64,000 nucleotides of DNA from an uncultured Ruminococcus sp. (GTDB taxonomy: Bacteria > Bacillota > Clostridia > Oscillospirales > Ruminococcaceae), in assembly GCA_944388405.1 (NCBI GenBank), contig CALXIQ010000014.1:1-64000 (forward strand), given 5' to 3'. The notes under the pieces are model-generated. The model was not told where the DNA came from, ran no database searches, and saw nothing but the letters and a program-made list of their open reading frames with translations. The position numbers and the translations under genes were made by a program. Positions 25,733 through 34,788 of the stretch are shown in pieces (within the stretch, counting starts at the first letter, position 1; each line of letters starts with the position of its first letter).

Positions 25733-26866
25733 ATGGTATTTTTAGAGAATCTGAGGACTGAGCTTGAAAGCTACAGACCTAAAATTCAAGAGCTTTACGA
25801 AGTATTTGACATTGAAAACAGTAAGGAGCGTATTGAAGAGCTCCAGCAGAAAGCCGCCGAGCCGGGCTTCTGGGACGACCTTGAAAAATCCCAGGAGGTG
25901 CTGAAGGAAACCCGAACCCTTGAAGGCAACATTGAACGCTACAACAAAATCAAAAGCTCTTTTGAAGACATCGAGGTAATGATTGATATGGCGGCGGAGG
26001 AAAACGATGAAAGCATGATCGAAGAAATACAAGGCGAGCTGGAGAAACTTGCAAAATCGGTTGATGAGCTTACCCTGGCTTCACTGCTTACCGGCGAATA
26101 CGACAAAAACAACGCAATTATCAATTTCCACGCAGGAGCGGGAGGAACGGAAGCTCAGGACTGGTGTGAGATGCTGTTCAGAATGTACAACCGCTGGGGG
26201 GACGCTCACGGCTTTAACGTCAAGACCCTGGATTATCTTGAGGGGGGCGACGCAGGAATAAAAAGCGCTTCCATAATTGTGGAGGGTGAAAACGCCTACG
26301 GATACTTAAAAAGCGAATCGGGAATACACCGTCTGGTGCGCATATCCCCGTTTGACAGTTCGGGAAGCAGGCACACCTCTTTTGCAGCAGTTGACGTTAT
26401 GCCGGAAATCGACGATTCAGTTGAAGTTGAAATCAGACCTGAGGACATTGAAATGCAGGTTTACCGTTCCAGCGGCGCAGGCGGTCAGCACATCAACAAA
26501 ACCTCCTCGGCGGTAAGGCTCATCCACAAGCCTACAGGAATAGTGTGCGCCTGTCAGACCCAGCGTTCCCAGTTCCAGAACAGGGAATACGCCATGAAAA
26601 TGCTTAAATCCAAGCTGATTGAAATCAAGGAACGTGAAAACCTTGAAAGAATCGAGGACATAAAAGGCGTTCAGAAGGAAATAGCCTGGGGCGCTCAGAT
26701 TCGCTCATACGTTTTTATGCCCTACACTCTTGTAAAAGACCACCGTACCGGCTACGAAACCTCAAACGTCAACGCCGTAATGGACGGAGACATCGACGGG
26801 TTTATTAACGCCTACCTTAAGTCCCTTTCTCTGGGCAATCTCAGCGACGAGGACAAAAGAGTTTAA
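25733..26866 (+). CDS. prfB: Peptide chain release factor 2
   Basis: A 377-residue RF2 recognising UAA and UGA. The recognition tripeptide SPF is seen in RISPFDSSGSRHTSF and the GGQ catalytic loop in SGAGGQHINKTSSAVRL. AAGGAG lies before the start. The whole protein is in one frame: at the place where many prfB genes have an in-frame UGA and a +1 shift (before the Asp of LDYDAKKER in E. coli), this gene reads GTA TTT GAC without a stop. Autoregulation by frameshifting is therefore absent. It ends with a strong terminator. Confidence 0.97.
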   Translation: MVFLENLRTELESYRPKIQELYEVFDIENSKERIEELQQKAAEPGFWDDLEKSQEVLKETRTLEGNIERYNKIKSSFEDIEVMIDMAAEENDESMIEEIQGELEKLAKSVDELTLASLLTGEYDKNNAIINFHAGAGGTEAQDWCEMLFRMYNRWGDAHGFNVKTLDYLEGGDAGIKSASIIVEGENAYGYLKSESGIHRLVRISPFDSSGSRHTSFAAVDVMPEIDDSVEVEIRPEDIEMQVYRSSGAGGQHINKTSSAVRLIHKPTGIVCACQTQRSQFQNREYAMKMLKSKLIEIKERENLERIEDIKGVQKEIAWGAQIRSYVFMPYTLVKDHRTGYETSNVNAVMDGDIDGFINAYLKSLSLGNLSDEDKRV

Positions 26867-26891
26867 CACCCGGATATAACACACAGATACA

Positions 26892-26937
26892 AAGACGGAC
26901 GCACCTGCTTTTTCAGGAGCGTCCGTCTTGATTTTTA
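26892..26937 (+). terminator. Terminator of prfB
   Basis: An 11-base stem AAGACGGACGC / GCGTCCGTCTT, loop with an inner CCTG/CAGG pair, followed by GATTTTTATT. It may also help to end recX on minus. Confidence 0.9.
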
Positions 26938-27010
26938 TTCTTTTAATATTGGCATCTTTTTTTATCAACGAAATAGTCGGAATTTTCTGTCCAATATATC
27001 GGACAGTTAT

Positions 27011-27628
27011 TCATTCCTCCCACTCTTCAAAAAGCTGTTCCAGGGCGGCGTTTATATCCGAATAGGAATAACCCTGCCTAACAAGGGCGTTTTTCACCTT
27101 TTTTACTCCGTCCTCCTGCTCAAGCTTTTTAAGGTACTTTTTCTCCACCAGCTGACAAATCCTCTCTATAACGCTATCCTCATACTGACTGAGCGCCTCG
27201 TCTATAAGCTCCTTTGACAGGCCTTTTTCCCGCATCTCACGGGACGCCCGATAGTAGCCGAACTTTTTTACCTCCATATACTTTCGTGCAAGACTTTCGG
27301 CGTACCGTCTGTCGTTTATCAAGCCAAGCTCTGCCAGCTTGTCGCATACATCATAGCAAATCTGCTCGTCGTAATTGGCAAGTAGCTTTTTATACAGCTC
27401 GATGTAGGAGTAATCCCGGTAGTCAAGGAGATACAGCGCCCGCTCTCTTGCCCGTCTGAAATCGTTGGCGTAAACTATTTCCTCCCACGCTTCATCGGGA
27501 ATCTCAACCCCTGCTTTAAGGTGATACAAGGAAATGATTTCGTTATTGATAAAAGCAGGCTCTCTCTCTTCAAAATCTATCCGGTAGGTGCTTCCCTTAT
27601 ACTTTTCCACCGAAAGTATTTTCATCAT
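27011..27628 (-). CDS. recX: RecA regulator RecX
   Basis: A 205-residue RecX, an inhibitor or modulator of RecA filaments. It is built of three-helix repeats, with family segments RRARERALYLLDYRDYSYIELYKKL, LGLINDRRYAESLARKY, and the final GYSYSDINAALEQLF. The start overlaps closely with recA: three bases lie between the recA stop and the recX ATG, so the genes are translationally coupled. Confidence 0.94.
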   Translation of the reverse strand: MMKILSVEKYKGSTYRIDFEEREPAFINNEIISLYHLKAGVEIPDEAWEEIVYANDFRRARERALYLLDYRDYSYIELYKKLLANYDEQICYDVCDKLAELGLINDRRYAESLARKYMEVKKFGYYRASREMREKGLSKELIDEALSQYEDSVIERICQLVEKKYLKKLEQEDGVKKVKNALVRQGYSYSDINAALEQLFEEWEE

Positions 27629-27631
27629 CTG

Positions 27632-28840
27632 TTATTCACCCAGCTCGCTTATATCCACCGGGGCGAACTCCTCAAAATCATCCTCCGGAGAAACGGTCAG
27701 GTCGGGCATTTCAGGCTCATTGTCCTCAACAGTCTGATTTGCGGCTGCTGCCGACTTTGCTTCAAGCTTTGCCGCTTTCTTGTTTTTCTTTGAAGCCATT
27801 ACAACTTCCATGTCACTGGATTTGATTTTTTCCTCGATTTCTTTCATTATATCGGGATTCTTTTCAAGGAAATCCTTAGCGTTGTCACGACCCTGACCAA
27901 GCTTCATTTCATTGTAGCTGTACCATGCGCCGCCTTTCTTGACAATACCCATTTCCGTTGCCAGGTCAAGAACCTCTCCCGTGCGAGAAATGCCTTTGCC
28001 GTACATAATATCAAATTCGCACTCCTTAAAGGGAGGAGCAACCTTGTTTTTTACCACCTTGCATCTGGTGCGGTTTCCTATTACCTCAGAGCCGTTTTTA
28101 ATCTGCTCGCCCCGCCTTACCTCAATTCTTACGGAAGCATAGAATTTCAAGGCTCTGCCGCCTGGTGTGGTTTCGGGATTTCCGTATATAACCCCTATCT
28201 TTTCACGCACCTGGTTGATAAAAATTGCACAGCAGTTGGATTTTGCAATAACCGAGGTCAGCTTTCTCATAGCCTGGGACATAAGCCTTGCCAGCTGTCC
28301 CACATGAGTATCGCCCATCTCGCCGTCTATCTCCGACTTTGTTACCATAGCTGCAACCGAATCTATCACGATACAGTCGATAGCTCCCGACCGGGCGAGA
28401 GCCTCGGCAATCTCCAATGCCTGCTCGCCGCTGTCCGGCTGAGAAACCAGCATACTGTCAATATCAACGCCCAGATTCTTGGCATAAACCGGGTCAAGGG
28501 CATGCTCAACGTCTATAAACGCAACCTCGCCGCCCGCTTTCTGAGCCTCTGCAATGCAGTGGAGGGCAACAGTGGTTTTGCCAGAAGATTCAGGACCGTA
28601 TATCTCAACAATTCGTCCTCTCGGTATGCCGCCTATACCCAGCGCCAGATCAAGGGTCATCGACCCTGTGGGGATAGCTTCAACATCAAGCGCCTTTGAA
28701 TCGCCCAGCTTCATTATAGCACCTGCTCCGAACTGCTTTTCAATATATGCAATAGCGGTGTCAAGCGCTTTCTTCTTTTCTTCCTTGTCAACTATTTTGA
28801 CTACCGTCTTTACTTCTTTTTTCTTCTTGTCAATCGCCAT
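27632..28840 (-). CDS. recA: Recombinase RecA
   Basis: A 402-residue RecA, central to homologous recombination. Walker A is GPESSGKTT (about 80-88), Walker B lies in [12 protein letters not shown], the L2 loop is near [29 protein letters not shown]. It is longer than E. coli RecA (353) because of a Lys-rich N-terminal extension of about 15 residues and a Lys/Ala then acidic C-terminal tail of about 45. Coupled with recX. No clear Firmicute LexA box (GAAC-N4-GTTC) was seen upstream. Confidence 0.97.
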   Translation of the reverse strand: MAIDKKKKEVKTVVKIVDKEEKKKALDTAIAYIEKQFGAGAIMKLGDSKALDVEAIPTGSMTLDLALGIGGIPRGRIVEIYGPESSGKTTVALHCIAEAQKAGGEVAFIDVEHALDPVYAKNLGVDIDSMLVSQPDSGEQALEIAEALARSGAIDCIVIDSVAAMVTKSEIDGEMGDTHVGQLARLMSQAMRKLTSVIAKSNCCAIFINQVREKIGVIYGNPETTPGGRALKFYASVRIEVRRGEQIKNGSEVIGNRTRCKVVKNKVAPPFKECEFDIMYGKGISRTGEVLDLATEMGIVKKGGAWYSYNEMKLGQGRDNAKDFLEKNPDIMKEIEEKIKSSDMEVVMASKKNKKAAKLEAKSAAAANQTVEDNEPEMPDLTVSPEDDFEEFAPVDISELGE

Positions 28841-29020
28841 TTTCCACAGCCTCCCGAATTAATCATACATTTATTCCAAAGCATTGCCGCCGGTTATCCG
28901 CCGACTGGTTTATATGCGTTCACTGTCATAATTATATCACTTTTATTTAAATTTGCGGTATCATTTTTCGGACAGTTATAAGCTTATCCCATTTTAATGT
29001 ACAAAAAAGCGTACTTAAAA
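28841..29020. other. recA upstream region with a GTACA-type near-palindrome
   Basis: About 180 bases between recA and prmC. On minus there is a TATAAT-like -10 about 85 bases before recA, without a good -35. GTACA-N6-CGTAC at 28999-29014 differs by one base from the three palindromes before ypeB. No LexA box was found. Confidence 0.4.
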
Positions 29021-29890
29021 TCACTCCTTGGGGATTTCGCCGAAAACGGTACGGTAAATGCCGCAGAGGTCCTTTTTTGTCCTTACGTTTACAAAGCCAC
29101 GCTGTATCATGATGTTCATTACCTCCTGCTCCTGACCTGCGCCTATCTCAAAGAACATCATTCCGCCGGCATTTAGCTTTTGCTTCCACAAGCGGGTTAT
29201 ATCACGATAAAAGTCCATTCCGTCAGCTCCGCCAAAAAGTGCGCTTTCAGGCTCAAATCTCACCTCTCGCTGAAGTCTTTTCATATCCTCAGCGGTAAGG
29301 TATGGGGGATTGCAGATTATAAGGTCGGCTTGAGGAGCTTTTTTCACAACCTCCCCATCAAGCACATCGCCCCGGATTATCTCGGCTTTTGAGCCGTTAA
29401 TTGATATGTTGTCTGCAAGATACCTAACAGCCGCCGCTGATTTTTCAATGCATACCACACGTTTGCAGTCAAGATTTTTTTCTGCGGCAATTGCTATGCA
29501 GCCGGAGCCGGAGCACAAATCAATTACTGTCAAGCTGTCTTTTTTTCTGTTCTTTTCAACTGCCGACTCAACAACAGTTTCGGTATCCTGTCTTGGTATC
29601 AACACGCCCACACCCACCTTAAATGGAAGCCCGTAAAACTCCCATTCGCCTAAAATATACTGGAGCGGCTCGCCTTTTTTGCGCCTGTCCGCAAAGGCAA
29701 GAAACTGAGCTGCAACTTCGCCACTTACATCATCTTCCACAGCCTTTAAAAACTCGCCGCTGCGGCAGTCGATGCCCAAAGCAAGTCCCAGCAGCTCTTT
29801 CGTTTCATATTCGGCATTTTCGATTCCGGCTTTTATTAATCCCAGCCGTACCGTTTCAATAAGCTTTTTATATGTACTCATCAATCTCAC
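29021..29890 (-). CDS. prmC: Release factor glutamine methyltransferase PrmC
   Basis: A 289-residue HemK-type enzyme that methylates the glutamine of the GGQ loop of release factors. Motifs: YILGEWEFYGL, LIPRQDTE, VIDLCSGSGCIAIA (SAM site) and the catalytic NPPY in IICNPPYL. The start at GTG 29890 shares four bases with the yqhQ stop (GTGA), suggesting coupling; ATG 29881 is the alternative. Its partner prfA is not in the window, although prfB is 3 kb away. Confidence 0.94.
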   Translation of the reverse strand: MRLMSTYKKLIETVRLGLIKAGIENAEYETKELLGLALGIDCRSGEFLKAVEDDVSGEVAAQFLAFADRRKKGEPLQYILGEWEFYGLPFKVGVGVLIPRQDTETVVESAVEKNRKKDSLTVIDLCSGSGCIAIAAEKNLDCKRVVCIEKSAAAVRYLADNISINGSKAEIIRGDVLDGEVVKKAPQADLIICNPPYLTAEDMKRLQREVRFEPESALFGGADGMDFYRDITRLWKQKLNAGGMMFFEIGAGQEQEVMNIMIQRGFVNVRTKKDLCGIYRTVFGEIPKE

Positions 29891-30888
29891 ATACTATTGG
29901 TTTTTTCGCCTTCCGCCGCCTGACTGTGAAGCTTCTCCTCGTCCTCGGGGATAACCGCCTTCAACGCTTCTATAGCGCACTCTATCTCCTTTTCGTCAGG
30001 TTCTCTTGTGGTAATCCTCTGTATCCACAAGCCGGGAGCGGAAATAATTTTTGTGGCAGGGTTGTCATACTTTCCTGCAAGTCTTATAAGCTCGTAGGCT
30101 ATGCCCATTACAATGGGCAGCAGCGCAATCTTGCAAATTACCCTCAGCGCCATGCTTTCCCAGGTAACTCTGAAAACCGTGTTTACAAAGATGCTTATAA
30201 ACAGCACAAGGAAGATAAAGCTTGTGCCGCACCTTGGGTGAAATCTTGAATATTTCTTGACGCTTTCGGGTGTAAGCGCCCCTCCGTGCTCAAAGCAGGT
30301 TATGGTTTTATGCTCCGCTCCGTGATATTCGTAGGTTCTGCGAATGTCCTTCATCAGTGCGGTAAGGGCGGTATAGCCTATAAATATTCCAATCTTTAAA
30401 AGACCCTCGATTATATTTTTCACTATAACAGGCACAGGAACAAAATACGCTATTCCGTTGGAAACCCAGGAAGGCACCATCAGAAACAGCAAAATCGCTA
30501 TAGCCACTCCAATAACAATGGAAATTGCCGACACCACAGGCATCAGCTTGTCACCGACTTTTTCGTCAAGCCATTTTTCAAACTTTGTAGGCTCCTCTTC
30601 CTCCTCATAATCCATCTGCTTTTCCGCAGACCTGGTAAGACATTTGTATCCGTCTACCATTGAGATAACAAAATTGAACACTCCTCTGACAAAGGGACAT
30701 TTTCTGTACCAGGGAATGTTTTTTCCGCCTTTTATGTCCCACACCTCAAGGTCGATTTCCCCGGTGGGAAGGCGGTTAGCCATTGCCGCCTTATCGACCC
30801 CTCGCATCATAACTCCTTCAATAACCGCCTGTCCGCCTATTTTTGATTTGAATTTTTCCGTTCCGACGGCTTTTTTTCCTTCGCTCAT
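29887..30888 (-). CDS. yqhQ: DUF1385 (YqhQ) membrane protein
   Basis: A 333-residue DUF1385 protein. Marks are the N-terminal IGGQAVIEGVMMRG, the central RRTYEYHGAEHKTI, and SRFHPRCGTSFIF; three or more membrane segments lie around 115-165 and 225-265. The conserved His, Glu and Cys suggest a metal or redox site, but no function is established. Next to prmC, an arrangement common in Clostridia, and 44 bases after the kinase gene. Confidence 0.93.
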   Translation of the reverse strand: MSEGKKAVGTEKFKSKIGGQAVIEGVMMRGVDKAAMANRLPTGEIDLEVWDIKGGKNIPWYRKCPFVRGVFNFVISMVDGYKCLTRSAEKQMDYEEEEEPTKFEKWLDEKVGDKLMPVVSAISIVIGVAIAILLFLMVPSWVSNGIAYFVPVPVIVKNIIEGLLKIGIFIGYTALTALMKDIRRTYEYHGAEHKTITCFEHGGALTPESVKKYSRFHPRCGTSFIFLVLFISIFVNTVFRVTWESMALRVICKIALLPIVMGIAYELIRLAGKYDNPATKIISAPGLWIQRITTREPDEKEIECAIEALKAVIPEDEEKLHSQAAEGEKTNSM

Positions 30889-30932
30889 TTATACGGTTAT
30901 GCTCCTTTCACTGTTCATCTGTAAAATCACGC

Positions 30933-32465
30933 TTACTTTTCAAAGTTCTCACTTCGGTTAAGGGTGTTGTCGGTGGATATAAGCTCTACATTCACCGTTG
31001 ACTGATTGTCGGGCTTCTTTTTCTGCTCTATGCAAGGAAGCGTAATCATAACGGTTGTGCCCACTCCCTGCTCGCTGTTGATTTCAAGAGTTCCGCCATG
31101 CCGCTGAATAATTTCATCTGCTACCGCAAGCCCTATTCCCGAACCTCTCCTTGTATGGTTAGCCTTAAAGAACTTGGTTTTTATCTTAGGCAGATCCTCC
31201 TTTGAAATACCCATTCCCGTATCGGAAACGGAAATGCATATCTCGTTATCCTGCTCGTATGCCTCTACCGAAACGGTATCGCCCTTGTCGGAATACTTGA
31301 TGGCGTTGTCCACAATATTGATGAACACCTGTCTCAGTCTGTTTTTATCTCCGTAGACAAAAGGCAGCATCTCAGGCTCGTAGTAATTAAGGGTAATACC
31401 CAAAGCCCTGGCTCTTTCCTGATAAATAAGCACCGTTTCTCCCAGCTCCGCAAGAATATCAATTGTGTCCATATTAAGGGTAAGCCTGTTGTCCTGAATC
31501 CTTGAGAAATCCAGCAGCTCTTCTACCATCTGAGAAAGCCGCTCCGTTTCGGAGGTAATAACTCTCATGCCCTTTTTAAAGGTTTCCGGGTCGTCTATGG
31601 TGGTAAGCGTTTCGCTCCAGCCCTTTATGGCTGTAAGCGGAGTTCTGAGCTCATGGGATACGGAGGATATAAATTCGTTTTTCATAGACTCGGTATTTGA
31701 AAGCTCTTCCGCCATATAGTTTATGGAATCACACAACTCTCCCAGCTCGTCGTCGGAAGTTTTTTCTATTCTTTCGGAGAAATCTCCCTTTGCAAATTTT
31801 CTGGCAATTTGACCTATTCTGATAACCGGGTAAACTATCGACTTGATAAAAAACATTCCCGAAAACAGCATAAGCAGAATAATGCTTGCCACAATCAGCG
31901 TTATAATGATAAAAATAATCAAAAGCTGATGATCAATCCCCTTCATGGAGGATATCATTCTCAGCGCCTCATATTCGCTGCCTCGGGGAGAAATAACCGC
32001 CGTTACCGCAACCACCTTTTCCCCTGTTGGAAGCCTGAATATCTGGGACGCTATTCCCGACGGGTCGGTTTTGGCGTTTTCATAATCGGTCATATCAGTT
32101 CCCTGCGACGGCGAAAAACCCGACGAGGTTATATCAACGCTTCCATCGCTCTTTATCGCCATAAGCTCGATTCTGTCCTTATCCTCGTAACTTTCAACCA
32201 GAGAGCGTATTTCCGAATTGTAATTGACCGAAGCGTCGTCGCCGTAATTCATAACCGCTCCGGTTACAATATTCATTCTTGAGGTTACATACTGTCTTGC
32301 GGAGCTATAGTAATAATTCCGCACAATAAGCACCAGCATAACCTCCACTATCAGCAGAATAACAATCACAACTCCCAGACTGTTTCTTATCCAGTGCTGG
32401 GTAATGCTGTGCCTGCCGTATTTGTTTTTGCTTTTATTTGCTTTTTTTATTATGCCCACCGGCAA
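30933..32465 (-). CDS. HAMP sensor histidine kinase
   Basis: A 510-residue membrane kinase. TM1 is about 28-50, an extracytoplasmic sensor domain 51-180, TM2 about 180-205, then HAMP, and the dimerisation helix with His271 in SSVSHELRTPL. The ATP domain has DNAIKYS (N box), DTGMGIS (G1) and GSGIGLAV (G2). It lies in an operon after its OmpR-type regulator (41 bases apart) and a lipoprotein, so the lipoprotein may be part of the sensing unit. The signal is unknown; PAS domain is absent. Confidence 0.93.
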   Translation of the reverse strand: MPVGIIKKANKSKNKYGRHSITQHWIRNSLGVVIVILLIVEVMLVLIVRNYYYSSARQYVTSRMNIVTGAVMNYGDDASVNYNSEIRSLVESYEDKDRIELMAIKSDGSVDITSSGFSPSQGTDMTDYENAKTDPSGIASQIFRLPTGEKVVAVTAVISPRGSEYEALRMISSMKGIDHQLLIIFIIITLIVASIILLMLFSGMFFIKSIVYPVIRIGQIARKFAKGDFSERIEKTSDDELGELCDSINYMAEELSNTESMKNEFISSVSHELRTPLTAIKGWSETLTTIDDPETFKKGMRVITSETERLSQMVEELLDFSRIQDNRLTLNMDTIDILAELGETVLIYQERARALGITLNYYEPEMLPFVYGDKNRLRQVFINIVDNAIKYSDKGDTVSVEAYEQDNEICISVSDTGMGISKEDLPKIKTKFFKANHTRRGSGIGLAVADEIIQRHGGTLEINSEQGVGTTVMITLPCIEQKKKPDNQSTVNVELISTDNTLNRSENFEK

Positions 32466-32506
32466 GCCCCTTTCAAAGCATAATGCCCTCGTTTACAGGC
32501 ATGCTG

Positions 32507-33205
32507 TCAGTTTGACGCCCATTTATACCCGAAGCCCCATATGGTAAGAATATATTTGGGGCTTGAAGGCTCGTCCTCTATTTTCATTCTTATACGCCTT
32601 ATGTTCACGTCCACAATCTTATCGTCGCCATAATAGCTTTCGCCCCAGATGTGGTTAAGTATGCTGGTTCTGTCAAGCGCCGTATTCTGGTTCTTGAAAA
32701 AATACTCCATTATCTGATATTCCACCTGAGTAAGGTCTATCTGCTGACCGTTTTTATAAACAGTCCTGCTTTTCAGATTAAGAGTGAAGGGCCCCGAAAC
32801 TATAGTGGAAGCCGCCTCCGGCTTGGCGTGGGACATGCTTACTCTTCTGCACACCGCGTCAACTCTTGCTATAAGCTCCGAAATTGAAAAGGGCTTTGTA
32901 ATATAATCGTCTGCGCCCATCATAAGTGAGGATATTTTATCCATCTCCTGAGATTTTGCCGACAGCATAATAATGCCCATTGTGTCAGAACGTTCGCGGA
33001 ACTTTTTGCACACCTGAACTCCGTCGATTCCCGGCATCATAATGTCAAGCAGCGCAAGATCAATATCGCCGTCCGACTCCTCAAACACTCTTATTGCGTC
33101 CTCGCCGCAGTTTACATCTATAACGTCGTATCCGCTTCTTTTAAGATTTATCACCACAAATTCACGGATAGAATCCTCATCTTCGCAAACCAATACTTTT
33201 TTCAT
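32507..33205 (-). CDS. OmpR-family response regulator
   Basis: A 232-residue regulator. Receiver domain 1-120 has acidic pocket DED (9-11), phosphoacceptor Asp54 in LLDIMMPG and Lys in ITKPFS. The winged-helix DNA-binding domain (about 140-230) has family marks LTQVEYQIMEYFF and VDVNIRRIRMKIEDEP, with the WGFGYKW end. It is co-directional with the kinase downstream and the lipoprotein 27 bases upstream. Targets are unknown. Confidence 0.94.
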   Translation of the reverse strand: MKKVLVCEDEDSIREFVVINLKRSGYDVIDVNCGEDAIRVFEESDGDIDLALLDIMMPGIDGVQVCKKFRERSDTMGIIMLSAKSQEMDKISSLMMGADDYITKPFSISELIARVDAVCRRVSMSHAKPEAASTIVSGPFTLNLKSRTVYKNGQQIDLTQVEYQIMEYFFKNQNTALDRTSILNHIWGESYYGDDKIVDVNIRRIRMKIEDEPSSPKYILTIWGFGYKWASN

Positions 33206-33232
33206 ATCAAAACCTCCCTGTAAACTTTTTAG

Positions 33233-34567
33233 TTATTCGACGGTATAAAAATTATTTCGGACTTCGTCTATCGTAAGCACAAGCTGTTCCTGTTTATCCG
33301 TCGAAAGCTTTACAAGATATTCAAGCTGTCCTTTGGAAAGTATAAGCTCGTAGTCCTCAGCTTGATAATCCTCGCTGTCCTGCTTGGAAACTACAGCTAT
33401 TCGCATAAGCTCGGTCATATCTGAATTTATATCTCCGCCGTATTTATAAAACACCGCTTCGCCGGTATCGGGGTCGTTCTTCACCGTTACCCTGTCCGCC
33501 CACCTTCCCGGGAACATCATTGCGTACCCATCGGAAATGGCATAATATCCCGAATACTCCGTTTCAAGATTATAAAAATCTTTATAAACCGACCAGGAAG
33601 TCATAAGCAGCTGCTCCTCGGCAACGGCATTTTCGTAACCAAGCATTGGTCTTGTGGATGGAATCTCTATCACTCCGTCGTCGTCAATATCGGTTGAATA
33701 ATAGCCGGTGGGTCTGGTGCACATGGGCAGCAGCTTTTCGCTTCTCTGCTGCATTGGGTTCTGTAATGCCGAATATCTGTAATAAACTATCTCAGTCTGC
33801 AGCTCTCCCGAAGCGTTAAGCGCATCTATATATATCGCCTGTCTGCCGTCGGGAAGCAAACCTACCCTTGAGCTTACATATGAAGTAACGTTGCCACACA
33901 TGCTTATGCCGTCGCTTTTTGTAATCTCTCCTCTGCTCAGCTCAAGCAGCGCCGCCTGAGCGTTTACAAGCCCCGTATCCTGGTTTAAAGTGCGCTGAAT
34001 AGTAATAATCTCGTTGTAGCCATCGGAATTTATATCCAAGGTTTCAAGCACCGAATAGGTGTCCGTACCGATGCCGATAAGTTCTCCATCGTTATAGCTG
34101 TATATCTCAAGAGTTTTATCTTCCCCCGATATACCCTGATACCCCACAAGAACGTCTATTTGATTTCCGCTGCCCATGGGAGTTATTATAACCTGATCAA
34201 CGTCCGTTCCCGCACCCGCCAGTTCCGTTACCGATACCCAGTCGCCGTCGGAATTTTTATCAAGCAGGTTCATTCTTAAACCTTCGCTCTCTCCGCTCGT
34301 ACTTGTATACTCGTAGAACACCAGCGCCTCTTCGCTTTCCTCGTCATCAATGTTGGCGATAACGTAAGCGGATCTGTTGGCTCCGTTTCTCGGATATTTA
34401 AGCTTTATATTGTTTCCCACTGCGGAAATAAGCGCCTCATGTATCTCGCTCTGCTCCTCGGTAAGCTTGGGCGCAGTGAGCATATTATCCACGTTAAAGC
34501 TCACAGGCGAACAGCCCGTCATCACAAGCGCCGCCGCCAGCGGCAGCGCCGCTTTTTTCAATGTCAT
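33233..34567 (-). CDS. Lipoprotein linked to two-component system
   Basis: A 444-residue lipoprotein with signal peptide and lipobox MTGC (Cys19). The mature part contains segments such as DVLVGYQGI, LDINSDGYNEIITI and YYSTDIDDDGVIEIPS that resemble FG-GAP/VCBS-type beta-propeller blades with calcium-binding DxDxDG loops. It heads an operon with a response regulator and a sensor kinase. A role as extracellular sensor partner or regulated target is inference. Confidence 0.82.
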   Translation of the reverse strand: MTLKKAALPLAAALVMTGCSPVSFNVDNMLTAPKLTEEQSEIHEALISAVGNNIKLKYPRNGANRSAYVIANIDDEESEEALVFYEYTSTSGESEGLRMNLLDKNSDGDWVSVTELAGAGTDVDQVIITPMGSGNQIDVLVGYQGISGEDKTLEIYSYNDGELIGIGTDTYSVLETLDINSDGYNEIITIQRTLNQDTGLVNAQAALLELSRGEITKSDGISMCGNVTSYVSSRVGLLPDGRQAIYIDALNASGELQTEIVYYRYSALQNPMQQRSEKLLPMCTRPTGYYSTDIDDDGVIEIPSTRPMLGYENAVAEEQLLMTSWSVYKDFYNLETEYSGYYAISDGYAMMFPGRWADRVTVKNDPDTGEAVFYKYGGDINSDMTELMRIAVVSKQDSEDYQAEDYELILSKGQLEYLVKLSTDKQEQLVLTIDEVRNNFYTVE

Positions 34568-34625
34568 TTCACCACTCCTGTTTAAAACAACAAATCACCG
34601 ATTGTTATCACGTACACATAATCAT

Positions 34626-34654
34626 ATTATAACACAAAGCCGCTTATTTTTCAA
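34626..34654 (-). promoter_or_regulatory. Promoter of lipoprotein-regulator-kinase operon
   Basis: On minus: TTGAAA, a 17-base spacer, TATAAT, 58 bases before the start codon. Confidence 0.8.
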
Positions 34655-34723
34655 GCAGGATGGACAAATATTTTGCAAAAGCAACTATCACGTGCAAAGC
34701 CGTCCACCATAGCCCTATTTCAC

Positions 34724-34777
34724 AAAAAACGGACGTTGGGATACGCCGAAAGTTACGACATACCCTTTACGTCCGTT
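34724..34777 (-). terminator. Terminator of beta-mannosidase gene
   Basis: Stem AACGGACGT / ACGTCCGTT with a long structured loop, followed on minus by TTTTTTG, 11 bases past the stop. Confidence 0.85.
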
Positions 34778-34788
34778 GAATTTTATTT

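Noticed and set aside
28841..28990. LexA (SOS) box before recA
   Set aside because: No GAAC-N4-GTTC-type site found; the GAACGC there has no matching right half.
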